Below, piece by piece: positions 56,265-64,000 of a stretch of 64,000 nucleotides of DNA. The translations under genes and the position numbers were made by a program. Origin of the DNA: DYRB01 sp963802205 (GTDB lineage Bacteria > Pseudomonadota > Gammaproteobacteria > Chromatiales > Chromatiaceae); assembly GCA_963802205.1 (NCBI GenBank), contig CAWDHW010000015.1, positions 1 to 64,000 of the forward strand, read 5' to 3'. The notes under the pieces were generated by a model, which did not search any database, was not told the DNA's origin, and was given only the letters and a program-made list of their open reading frames with translations. Positions within the stretch are counted from its first letter, which is position 1; every line of letters starts with the position of its first letter.

Positions 56265-56639
56265 GACTGAAAGTAAAGCGGACCCCGAAAGCCGGACAGT
56301 CGTTTAGGCTTTCCGCGTTATCTAAAGGGACAGAGATAGACGGATGAGGCTAAGCGCAAGACCTATACGGCGGCGTTCAAGGCCGAGGTGGGGCTGGAGG
56401 CGATCCGAGGGTTCAGGACGGTCAACGAGATCGGTCAGGATCATGGGGTCCATCCGGCACAGGTAGGGCAGCGGACGAACGAGATCTTGGAGCAGGCGTG
56501 GACCCTGTTCGAGAACAGGCCTGGGCCGAATTCCGCACTACCGCCGATCTGCGCAATAAGCCCCTCTCCTTCGTCACAATGCCCAGGCCCTGCCTACGCC
56601 TGGGGCCCGCCTTTGCCAGGGACGGCGCCCACAGGGTAA
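56265..56639 (+). mobile_element. IS3-family remnant (terminal repeat plus OrfA N-terminus)
   Basis: The end-like sequence AAAGTAAAGCGGACCCC (56271-56287) precedes a frame from about 56343 reading DEAKRKTYTAAFKAEVGLEA and NEIGQDHGVHPAQVGQ, then NEILEQAWTLFE, the OrfA helix-turn-helix region of IS3 elements. Similarity ends near 56520. OrfB and the other end are absent, so this is a truncated copy with no clear initiation codon. Confidence 0.75.
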
Positions 56640-56768
56640 CCTTGTCGCTCCTCCCTGCCCTGCCGGACGGCGCGTTCCTGGCCCGGCGCCTCAGGCCTGC
56701 ACCCTCTGCCACCCTGTCCCCTTGACCCGCCCCGGGGCATCCCACGCGCACCTTCGGAGTCCGTACCC

Positions 56769-58001
56769 ATGGAGCTGCAAGACGGCATCCTGCACATCGA
56801 ATCCTTCCTCGCCGTGACCATCGGCATCGTGGTCCTGTTTGTCGGCAAGCGGCTGAACGACCAGATCCGGTTCCTGCGCGAGCTGAGCATCCCGGAGCCG
56901 GTGACCGGCGGGCTCCTGTTCTCCATTCTGTTCGGCCTCCTCTATGCCGCCTCCGGGATCGAGGTGGACTTCGCCCTGCGGGCGCGGGACATCCTGCTGG
57001 TCTACTTCTTCACCACCATCGGCATCAACGCCAGCGCCCGTGACCTGCTGGCCGGCGGCCGGCCACTGGTCATCCTGTTGGCCATCACCATCGCCTTCAT
57101 GATCGCCCAGAATCTGACCGGGATCGGGGTCGCCGCACTCTTCGGCCTGCCGGCCGCGGTGGGTGTGACCGGGGGCACCGTCTCCCTGATCGGGGGTCAT
57201 GGCACCACCATCGCCTGGACACCGACCATCGCCGCGGAGTATGGGATCTCGAACGCCATGGAGATCGGTATCGCCAGCGCGACCTTCGGCCTCATCCTGG
57301 CGAGCATCATGGGGGGACCCATCGCCAAGTTCCTGATCAAACGCCACCAGTTGACGCCGTCCCCGGAGATGGCCGGGGTGTCTCAGGACGTGGGACTGAG
57401 CGACGCCCAAAAGAGAGAGGGCATAGGGCACCTGGACTTCCTGGACGCGGTGCTGGCCATCCACATCTGTATCGTCGTCGGCTTCCTGCTCAACGGGCTC
57501 ATCGCCGATCTGGGCCTGCGCCTGCCGCTGTTCGTCACCTGCCTGTTCGCCGGCATCCTCATCACCAACCTGGTGCCCAAGGGCCTGCCGAGCCTGACCG
57601 GGACCCATTGGCCGTCCCGCACCCCGGCCATGGCCCTGATCGCGGACATCGCGCTCGGGACCTTCCTCGCCATGTCCCTGATGAGCATGCAGCTCTGGAC
57701 CCTGATCGACCTGGCCGGCCCCATCCTGACCATCCTGGCGGCCCAGTTTGCCCTGGCGGTGACCGTGACCGTCTTCGTCCTGTTCCCGCTCATGGGCCGC
57801 GACTACGACGCGGCGGTGGTGGCGGCGGGGTTCGGCGGCGTCACCCTGGGCTCCACCCCCACGGCCATGGCCAACATGGCGGCGGTGACCCAGCGCTTCG
57901 GGCCCTCCCACCGCGCCTTCATCATCGTGCCCCTGGTCTCCGCCTTCTTCATCGACCTGGCCAACGCCATGGCGATCCCCTTCTTTTTGCGGACCTTCTG
58001 A
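56769..58001 (+). CDS. gltS: Sodium/glutamate symporter GltS
   Basis: The product has 410 residues and about twelve membrane helices. Typical GltS blocks are SIPEPVTGGLLFSILFGLLY, ITIAFMIAQNLTGIGVAALF, GVTGGTVSLIGGHGTTIAWT (the conserved glycine-rich re-entrant loop) and a related loop in the second half, AGFGGVTLGSTPTAMANMAA. It imports glutamate with Na+. It lies 52 bases ahead of the P-type ATPase gene on the same strand. Confidence 0.93.
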   Translation: MELQDGILHIESFLAVTIGIVVLFVGKRLNDQIRFLRELSIPEPVTGGLLFSILFGLLYAASGIEVDFALRARDILLVYFFTTIGINASARDLLAGGRPLVILLAITIAFMIAQNLTGIGVAALFGLPAAVGVTGGTVSLIGGHGTTIAWTPTIAAEYGISNAMEIGIASATFGLILASIMGGPIAKFLIKRHQLTPSPEMAGVSQDVGLSDAQKREGIGHLDFLDAVLAIHICIVVGFLLNGLIADLGLRLPLFVTCLFAGILITNLVPKGLPSLTGTHWPSRTPAMALIADIALGTFLAMSLMSMQLWTLIDLAGPILTILAAQFALAVTVTVFVLFPLMGRDYDAAVVAAGFGGVTLGSTPTAMANMAAVTQRFGPSHRAFIIVPLVSAFFIDLANAMAIPFFLRTF

Positions 58002-58052
58002 CGCAACGCCCGCGGTTGCGGCCAAGGCCAAAATCCAGTTTCAGGAGCCTCA

Positions 58053-61000
58053 ATGCCACACGAAAGTCTGATCGCCCTGGCTTACCCCACCCTGTCCTGG
58101 CCGGTCGAGGCCCTGGGCCTCTTCCTGTTACTGGTCTATGAGCTGCTCTTGGCGCGCGTCTACCGGGTTGCGCCGGAGCGTACCTACCGCGGCCGCTCGG
58201 ACCGCCTGCGCCTGGCCTGGGTCGAGGTGGTGCGGGCCGACGGGGAGGGGCTCCTGGCGATCCACACCATGCGCAACTGGATGACGGGTGCGACCCTCTT
58301 TGCCTCCACGGCCATCCTCATCGGCATGGCCGCCCTGGGTCTGGCCCTGGAGGGCGCGGACCTGACCGGGCTGTCCCAGGGCCTGAGCCTGTCCCCCACG
58401 GAGCCCTATTTGGCGCGGGTCAAGCTGTTGTTTGTTGCAGGCTTCTTCTTCGCCGCCTTCCTGCACTTCGTCCTGTCGCTACGCTATTACAACCACGCGG
58501 CCTACCTGATCCGGCTGCCGGCCGAACGCCTGGCCACTCAGGGCGGGCAAGGTGCCGCCCTGAGTGCCGCAGAGGGCGTCGCGGACACCCTCAACCGCGC
58601 GGGCGGCCACTACAACCGCGGTACCCGCGTCTTCCTGCTGGTGCTGCCCTTTCTGCTCTGGCCCATAGGCCCGGACTGGTTCCTCGGCGGCGTGCTGGTC
58701 ACCCTGATGCTGCTCTACCGCTTCGACTACCGCACCGAGGGGCTGGCCCGGATCGCGCCGATCCAGGCCGCCGGCGACTTCGAGGTGGGCGACCCACACG
58801 CCCTCTTTGGCGAGGACGTCCTGGTCGCCCTGGACAGCCGCCGCGAGGGCCTGACCGCCGCCGAGGCGGCCCGCCGGCTTGCGGCCCTGGGCCCCAACCT
58901 CCTGCCCGTCCCGCCCAGGGACGGGCCCCTCAAGCGCTTCTTCAAGCACTTCCACGACATCCTGATCTACATCCTGCTGGCCGCCGCGGTGGCGACCGCG
59001 GCCATGGGCTACTGGGTGGACACCTGGGTCATCCTCGCCGTGGCGGTGGTCAACGCCACCATCGGTTTCCTGCAGGAGGGCAAGGCGGAGCAGGCCCTGG
59101 AGGGCATCCGCAAGATGCTCTCCGCCCATGCCAGGACCCTGCGCGATGGTGCCTGGGTGGAGATCGAGGCCGAGACCCTGGTCCCCGGGGACATCGTTCG
59201 CCTGGGCCCCGGGGCCCGGGTGCCGGCGGATCTGCGGCTGCTGGAGGCGGCCAACCTGCGTATCGAGGAGTCCGCGCTCACCGGTGAGTCGCTGCCAACG
59301 GCCAAGGACCTGGAGCCGGTGGCGGACGAGGCGGGGATCGGCGACCGCCGCAGCATGGCCTATTCCGGGACCCTGGTCACCGGCGGCCAGGGCCTCGGGG
59401 TCGTCACCGGGACCGGCCCCGCCACCGAGATCGGGCGCATCAACCGGATGCTCGCCGAGGTGCAGTCCCTGGAGACCCCGCTGACCCGGCAGATGACCGC
59501 CTTCGGGCGGGGCCTGTCCCTGGTCATCCTGGTCCTGGCGGCGGTCATGGTCCTGGTCGGCCTGCTGCTCCACGGCCAGGACCTTCGGGAGCTGTTCATG
59601 GCCGCCATCGGCTTCGCGGTGGCCGCCATCCCCGCCGGGCTCCCGGCGATCATGACCGTCACCCTGGCCCTCGGGGTGCAGCGCATGGTGAGCCGCAACG
59701 CCATCACCCGCAAACTCACAGCGGTAGAGACCCTGGGCTCGGTGACCGTGATCTGTTCGGACAAGACCGGCACCCTGACGCGCAACGAGATGACGGTGCG
59801 CCATGTGGTGACGCGGGCCGCCGAGTACGACGTGGCCGGGATCGGCTACGCGCCGGAGGGCCATGTCGCCCGCGACCGCCAGCGTGTTCGGCTCGCCGAC
59901 CACCCGGACCTGGCCGGACTGGTGGAGGTCATGGGGGTGTGCAACGACGCCGAGGTCAAGGAGGACAAGGGCCACTGGCACCTGATCGGCGAGCCCACCG
60001 AGGGGGCCCTGCGTACCCTGGCCCTCAAGGCGGGGCTGGACAGGACGGGCTTCGAGCGCCTGGCGGTGGTCCCCTTCGACTCCGCCACCAAGCTGATGGC
60101 AACCCTGGATCGTGTGCCCGGGGGCGGGCGCCGGGTTCACCTCAAGGGTGCCCCGGATCGGCTCCTGGACCGTTGTGCCACCCAGCGCGGCACCGACGGT
60201 ACCGACGAGCCCCTGGACCGCGCCTTCTGGGAGGGGCAGATCGAGGCCTTGAGCGCCCAGGGTCTGCGGGTCCTGGCCGCCGCCGTCGGCGAGGCCGCCG
60301 CAGACCAATCCACGCTGACCCCGGAGGACCTGGGTCAGGGGCCGGTCTTTCTGGGCCTGGTGGGCATCGTCGATCCGCCCAGGCCCGAGGCCATCACCGC
60401 CATCGCCGCCTGCCGCCAGGCCGGTATCCGGGTCAAGATGATCACCGGGGACCATGCGGGCACCGCCGTGGCCATAGGCCGCGAGATGGGCATCACCGAG
60501 ACGGACAGGGCCGTCACCGGGGCCGAGTTGGAGGCCGCCTCGGACGAGGACCTGCGCACCATCGTCGCGGAGTACGACATCTTTGCCCGCACCAGCCCCG
60601 AGCATAAGCTGCGCCTGGTCCAGGCCCTCCAGGCCAACGGCGAGGTGGTCTCCATGACCGGCGACGGGGTCAACGATGCCCCGGCCCTGAAGCGCGCCGA
60701 CGTGGGTGTGGCCATGGGGATCAAGGGGACAGAGGCCACCAAGGAGGCGGCGGAGGTGGTGCTGGCGGACGACAACTTCGCCTCCATCGAGCGCGCCGTC
60801 GAGGAGGGCCGGACCATCTACGACAACCTCCAGAAGTCCATCCTGTTCACCATCCCCACCAACGCCGCCCAGGCCCTGGTGATCCTGGCGGCCGTCCTGG
60901 CGGGCTTTGCCCTGCCCCTCTACCCGGTGCAGATCCTCTGGGTCAACATGGTGACCGCGGTCACCCTGTCCCTGGCCCTGGCCTTCGAGCCGGCGGAGCC

Positions 61001-61475
61001 CGGCCTGATGCAGCGCCCGCCGCGGCGCCCGGGGGCGCCGATCCTGGGCCTGGAGTTCCTCGGCCGTATCGCCCTGGTGTCGCTCCTGATCGGGGCCGCG
61101 ACCATCGCCGTCTTTCTGTTCGAGCAGGCCGCGGTTACAGCTATGCGGCGGCCCAGACCATGGCGGTCAACACCCTGGTCATGGGGCAGATTGTTCTACC
61201 TGCTGAACAGCCGTTACCTGCGCGCCTCCAGCCTGCGGCGTGCCCTCTGGGTCACCAACCCGGTCATCTGGATGGCGGTGGGGCTCCTGGTCCTGCTCCA
61301 GCTTGTCTTCGTCTACGCCCCCTTCATGAACACCTGGTTCCACTCGACGCCCCTGGCCCCCCTGGACTGGCTCCTGCCCGTCGCCATCGGGTTCGGCATC
61401 TTCCTGGCGGTGGAACTGGAGAAGGCCATTGCGCGACGCCTCGCGGCCCGGGCCGGCGCCGTCAGCGGCACTTAG
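58053..61475 (+). CDS. DUF599 domain fused to a P2-type cation-transporting ATPase
   Basis: The product has 1140 residues. Residues 1 to about 228 match a DUF599-type membrane domain (LFLLLVYELLLARVY, MRNWMTGATLFASTAILIGM, LHFVLSLRYYNHAAYLI, LNRAGGHYNRGTRVFLLVL). The rest is a full P2-type ATPase: FFKHFHDILIYILLAAAVA, TGESLPTAKD, AAIPAGLPAIMTVTLALGVQ, CSDKTGTLTRNEMTVRH (Asp near 570), MTGDGVNDAPALKRADVGVA. The M4 Glu of PEGLP is Ala here, so ion choice is unclear. Around residues 1027-1047 the sequence is out of frame between a lost G (about 61134) and an extra G (about 61193); the other frame reads YSYAAAQTMAVNTLVMGQ as expected. Confidence 0.85.
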   Translation: MPHESLIALAYPTLSWPVEALGLFLLLVYELLLARVYRVAPERTYRGRSDRLRLAWVEVVRADGEGLLAIHTMRNWMTGATLFASTAILIGMAALGLALEGADLTGLSQGLSLSPTEPYLARVKLLFVAGFFFAAFLHFVLSLRYYNHAAYLIRLPAERLATQGGQGAALSAAEGVADTLNRAGGHYNRGTRVFLLVLPFLLWPIGPDWFLGGVLVTLMLLYRFDYRTEGLARIAPIQAAGDFEVGDPHALFGEDVLVALDSRREGLTAAEAARRLAALGPNLLPVPPRDGPLKRFFKHFHDILIYILLAAAVATAAMGYWVDTWVILAVAVVNATIGFLQEGKAEQALEGIRKMLSAHARTLRDGAWVEIEAETLVPGDIVRLGPGARVPADLRLLEAANLRIEESALTGESLPTAKDLEPVADEAGIGDRRSMAYSGTLVTGGQGLGVVTGTGPATEIGRINRMLAEVQSLETPLTRQMTAFGRGLSLVILVLAAVMVLVGLLLHGQDLRELFMAAIGFAVAAIPAGLPAIMTVTLALGVQRMVSRNAITRKLTAVETLGSVTVICSDKTGTLTRNEMTVRHVVTRAAEYDVAGIGYAPEGHVARDRQRVRLADHPDLAGLVEVMGVCNDAEVKEDKGHWHLIGEPTEGALRTLALKAGLDRTGFERLAVVPFDSATKLMATLDRVPGGGRRVHLKGAPDRLLDRCATQRGTDGTDEPLDRAFWEGQIEALSAQGLRVLAAAVGEAAADQSTLTPEDLGQGPVFLGLVGIVDPPRPEAITAIAACRQAGIRVKMITGDHAGTAVAIGREMGITETDRAVTGAELEAASDEDLRTIVAEYDIFARTSPEHKLRLVQALQANGEVVSMTGDGVNDAPALKRADVGVAMGIKGTEATKEAAEVVLADDNFASIERAVEEGRTIYDNLQKSILFTIPTNAAQALVILAAVLAGFALPLYPVQILWVNMVTAVTLSLALAFEPAEPGLMQRPPRRPGAPILGLEFLGRIALVSLLIGAATIAVFLFEQAAVTAMRRPRPWRSTPWSWGRLFYLLNSRYLRASSLRRALWVTNPVIWMAVGLLVLLQLVFVYAPFMNTWFHSTPLAPLDWLLPVAIGFGIFLAVELEKAIARRLAARAGAVSGT

Positions 61476-61500
61476 GGATTGTTCAAGGACTATGTAAACG

Positions 61501-61585
61501 GTAGGTTGGGCCGAGGTACGAGGCCCAACACAATAAGCCTGCCTCAGCATTGATCGTTGGGCCTCGCAAGCTCGGCCCAACCTAC
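61501..61585. repeat. Inverted repeat pair (REP-like)
   Basis: GTAGGTTGGGCCGAG (61501-61515) is the exact reverse complement of CTCGGCCCAACCTAC (61571-61585), with inner arms GAGGCCCAAC and GTTGGGCCTC. Such elements are typical intergenic repeats. It lies between the convergent ATPase and TVP38-family genes. Confidence 0.8.
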
Positions 61586-61650
61586 GTCGGCGTTTCGATT
61601 GCTGTTGGATCGATCCTTAGGTTACGCCAGGGCTTGACCCGCCGGCGCAT

Positions 61651-62328
61651 TCAACCCCGGGGGAGCGCCCCGCGGATCAGGCCCAGGACCTTGCGGGCCA
61701 GCAGGGGAAAGACCCCCAGCAAGACGAGGGAGCCGATGAGGGCAGGGGATAGGAGGTCCCCGACCTCGTCCACCTCGGCCAGTTCGGTGCCGGCGTTCAC
61801 ATAGATCAGGATGCCGGCCAGCATGCCGAGCTGGGTGACCCAGTAGAAGGTACGGGTCCTGATGCGGGTCAGCCCCATGACCAGATTGATCGCGAAAAAG
61901 GGGATCACCGGGACCAGGCGCAGCGAGAACAGATAGAAGGCCCCATCCTTGGCCATGCCGGCATTGACCGCGTTCAGGCGCTCCCCGAAGTGGCGCTGCA
62001 CCCCGTCGTGCAGAATGAAGCGCGACAGCCAGAACGCCAGGGTCGCGGCCAGCGCGGCGGCGAACGAGGCGATCACGACCCCCTTCCAGAATCCGAACAG
62101 GGCCCCGGCGACCACGGTCATGGGTGCGGCGATGGGCAGGAACAGGGTCGCCAGGGCAAAGACGGCGAAATAGCCGCCGACCACCAGCCAGGGGTGCTCG
62201 GCATACCAGGCATCGAAGGTCTCGCCGCCGGCCTGGAAGGCGTCCAGGGTCAGGTGCCGGCCCAGGTCCAGGGCGAAGAAGGCCAGGATCAGGGCGACGA
62301 CGGGGATCAGCAGGGCGAGACGTTTCAT
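61651..62328 (-). CDS. TVP38/TMEM64 (DedA-like VTT domain) membrane protein
   Basis: The product has 225 residues with about five membrane helices. The VTT domain is shown by ATLFLPIAAPMTVVAGALFG, FWKGVVIASFAAALAATLAF, FYLFSLRLVPVIPFFAINLV and MGLTRIRTRTFYWVTQLGML. These proteins are lipid-scramblase-like or transport-related; the exact role is unknown. The start MKRLALLIPV at 62328 begins the first helix. Confidence 0.88.
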   Translation of the reverse strand: MKRLALLIPVVALILAFFALDLGRHLTLDAFQAGGETFDAWYAEHPWLVVGGYFAVFALATLFLPIAAPMTVVAGALFGFWKGVVIASFAAALAATLAFWLSRFILHDGVQRHFGERLNAVNAGMAKDGAFYLFSLRLVPVIPFFAINLVMGLTRIRTRTFYWVTQLGMLAGILIYVNAGTELAEVDEVGDLLSPALIGSLVLLGVFPLLARKVLGLIRGALPRG

Positions 62329-62365
62329 GGGCGTGTTCTCTTGGTCCGGGCACGGGGTCACGGGC

Positions 62366-63308
62366 ACGGGGTCAGGTCTTGACTTGTGCCTCTCCTGAAC
62401 TACCTTTGCGGTCATGGCTAGACCGTTGCGACTTGAGTTTGCGGGTGCGCTGTACCACGTCACCTCGCGCGGTGACGGGCGGGAGGATATTTTTCGGGCC
62501 GTCGGCGACCGGCGAGTGTTTTTCGAAGTGCTCGCGGGCGTGTGGGGACGGTTTAACTGGGTCATCCACGCCTACTGCCTGATGACCAACCATTACCATC
62601 TCCTCGTGGAGACCCCGGACGGAAATCTCGGCAAAGGCATGCGGGAGCTCAACGGCGTGTACACGCAGCGATTCAACCGAATCTACCAGCGGGTGGGGCA
62701 CGTCTTCCAAGGGCGCTATAAGGCGATTCTGGTGCAGAAGGAAGCGTACCTTCTCGAAGTCGCGCGTTACGTGGTCCTCAACCCGGTACGTGCCCGCATG
62801 GTTCGTTTTGTGGGAGATTACTCTTGGAGCAGCTATCGGGCCACGACTGGCGAAGATGCCGCCCCCGAGTGGCTGGAGACGCGCGCGATCTTAGCGGCGT
62901 TCGGCCAGAGCGAAGCGCAAGCCGTGGAGGGTTACCGGGCCTTCGTAGCCGCGGGGAAAGGGCAACCTTCGCCCTGGGATGACCTCAAGCAGCAGGTGTT
63001 TCTAGGCTCGGACGCCTTCGTGGAGGCCATGCAGCGCAAGGTCCCGCAGGACCGCGACCTACGCGAGGTGCCCCAAGCCAAACGCCGGCCGCTGCCGCGC
63101 TCGTTGTCTGAGTACGACCGTGCGCATGCGGATCGAAATCAGGCGATCATTGCCGCGTACGCCAGCGGTGGGTACACGATGCGGGAAATCGGCGACTACT
63201 TCGGGCTGCACCACTCGCGCATCAGCAAGATCGTCCGACGGCTACCTCGGCAAGGCGGCGAGGCACAAGTCAAGACCTGACCCCGGCCTCCCAGACCTGA
63301 CCCCGTGC
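62366..63308 (+). mobile_element. RAYT transposon-like unit with perfect inverted ends
   Basis: A 25-base sequence at 62368-62392 (starting GGGGTCAGGTCTTGACTTGT) is repeated exactly in inverted orientation at 63260-63284. The last codons of the transposase lie inside the right copy. A second copy of the outer part (AGACCTGACCCCGTGC, 63293-63308) follows. The unit is about 0.9 kb and contains only the transposase gene. Confidence 0.8.
62414..63280 (+). CDS. REP-associated tyrosine transposase (RAYT, Y1/HUH)
   Basis: The product has 288 residues. The N-terminal Y1 domain has RPLRLEFAGALYHVTSRG and the HUH metal motif MTNHYHLLVETPDG (H60, H62), followed by GHVFQGRYKAILVQKEAYLL and RYVVLNPVRARMV. 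The C-terminus carries a helix-turn-helix (IIAAYASGGYTMREIGDYFG and HSRISKIVRR). RAYTs process REP hairpins as single-stranded DNA. This copy is intact. The end of the gene (GEAQVKT) overlaps the right inverted repeat. Confidence 0.93.
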   Translation: MARPLRLEFAGALYHVTSRGDGREDIFRAVGDRRVFFEVLAGVWGRFNWVIHAYCLMTNHYHLLVETPDGNLGKGMRELNGVYTQRFNRIYQRVGHVFQGRYKAILVQKEAYLLEVARYVVLNPVRARMVRFVGDYSWSSYRATTGEDAAPEWLETRAILAAFGQSEAQAVEGYRAFVAAGKGQPSPWDDLKQQVFLGSDAFVEAMQRKVPQDRDLREVPQAKRRPLPRSLSEYDRAHADRNQAIIAAYASGGYTMREIGDYFGLHHSRISKIVRRLPRQGGEAQVKT

Positions 63309-63312
63309 AACG

Positions 63313-64000
63313 CTACCTCCCACAAGCCTGCCGCGTCACTTCGATCACGCCGATCTCGCTGCCGTCCTTGCGCAGATAGACGTGCTCGACCACCGCGCCT
63401 GCGTCGATGACTGCGGTAAGGCCGTCGTAGGCGCAGTTCTGCTGTATCAGCCCCATGCGCATGTTTGCGGGCAGAAGGTCCGCAGGCGGATCGACCTCGT
63501 AGACGTATCGCAGTTCTGGCCCCTGCGTTTCCACTCTTAGCAAGGTCGTCGTCTCATCCACCACCTGCGGCCCCTGCACCTCAGCGGCCATCGTAGCGAG
63601 GGTGCGATCGAGCATTGCCTCGTTGAAGACGCCAGCCGCCGCTGCCGCCTCAACTCGCCGCATCCCATCGATCTGAGCATAGATCGACAGACCGATGCCT
63701 GCGCCGAGCAGGACGAAACCAGACAAGACACCCATGCCACCTGTCAGAAGCGGAATCGTCGGTGCGCGATTGGCCGATGCGCCATTCTTCGAGGGCGTTA
63801 GCAGGAGCAAAAAGTTCGCAATCGGGATGAACGCGAGCGCGGCCATCCGACCATGCCCGTAGGCATCGCGCGAGCGGGCGGTTGCGATGCGGGCGAGAAA
63901 GAAGCCAGCGATGAGCGAGGCAATCATTTCTAAGAGCGCGACGACCCAGAAGAAGCCGCCGACTAGCGCTTGAACGATGAAGGCCAATCCGGCGAACGTC
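63313..64000 (-). CDS. Membrane protein of unknown function, 5' end outside window
   Basis: At least 225 residues read without a stop to the window edge; the first in-window initiation codon is a TTG at 63987 but the frame stays open past it (TFAG before LAFIVQAL), so the N-terminus is probably outside. Hydrophobic helices GGFFWVVALLEMIASLIAGF and GMGVLSGFVLLGAGIGLSIY flank a charged loop, and the C-terminal soluble part (VVDETTTLLRVETQGPELRY) is followed by a short Cys-containing tail. No family is recognised. Confidence 0.6.
   Translation of the reverse strand, partial: TFAGLAFIVQALVGGFFWVVALLEMIASLIAGFFLARIATARSRDAYGHGRMAALAFIPIANFLLLLTPSKNGASANRAPTIPLLTGGMGVLSGFVLLGAGIGLSIYAQIDGMRRVEAAAAAGVFNEAMLDRTLATMAAEVQGPQVVDETTTLLRVETQGPELRYVYEVDPPADLLPANMRMGLIQQNCAYDGLTAVIDAGAVVEHVYLRKDGSEIGVIEVTRQACGR

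Overview
This is high-GC gammaproteobacterial chromosome. Gene order (radC / coaBC-dut-argB / pyrE; rph divergent from yicC; rdgB-yggS-proC-yggT-yggU; zipA-ligA), a Gly/Tyr-rich secreted protein of the sulfur-globule-envelope type, and DUF4426 and YicC family members suggest a purple sulfur bacterium (Chromatiaceae) or a close relative. That placement is inference, because the window holds no rRNA or photosynthesis gene.

Layout. 1-2.6 kb: transposon debris (IS21 fragment, Ner-like regulator, decayed DNA, IS1595-like fragment, REP-like palindromes). 2.7-5.1 kb: secreted Gly/Tyr-rich protein, a membrane protein, a small conserved protein and an ankyrin lipoprotein. 5.3-16.4 kb: housekeeping genes (radC, coaBC, dut, argB, pyrE, TauE/SafE-like, DUF4426, yggU, yggT, proC, yggS, rdgB, rph, yicC). 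16.7-23.0 kb: a restriction-modification island with an apparently intact helicase-nuclease, a methyltransferase broken exactly in its target-recognition region, and a deleted UvrD-like remnant. 23.3-27.7 kb: zipA, ligA, a small conserved gene and a carbonic-anhydrase-like protein lacking two of three zinc histidines. 27.9-32.7 kb: complete branched-chain amino acid ABC operon livJHMGF. 33.0-42.7 kb: kdpFABC...DE potassium system, interrupted between kdpC and kdpD by a decayed integron-type integrase; kdpB and kdpD carry frameshifts. 42.8-56.3 kb: FixJ-like regulator, MATE exporter, His-rich protein, flavoprotein disulfide reductase, cca, DUF4126, SSP411-like protein, rlmI, DUF486, a Kunitz-domain lipoprotein, a GlgC-like protein with a degenerate nucleotide loop, and purB. 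56.3-64 kb: IS3 remnant, gltS, a DUF599-P-type ATPase fusion, TVP38-family protein, a RAYT transposase between perfect inverted repeats, and an edge-truncated membrane protein.

Themes. (1) Three enzyme-like proteins look catalytically altered or impaired: the carbonic anhydrase homologue, the GlgC homologue and the methyltransferase. (2) Small palindromic repeats are frequent, and two families sit in frame inside one gene; a RAYT lies in the same window. (3) Single-base frameshifts cluster in mod, kdpB, intI, kdpD and the P-type ATPase. These may be real decay or sequencing indels, and the two cannot be separated from one sequence.

No tRNA, rRNA, CRISPR array or replication origin was recognised. 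I did not find a clearly new multi-gene system. The strongest leads are the in-frame palindromes and decayed target-recognition region of the methyltransferase, the Kunitz lipoprotein, the DUF599-ATPase fusion and the zinc-site-deficient carbonic anhydrase.
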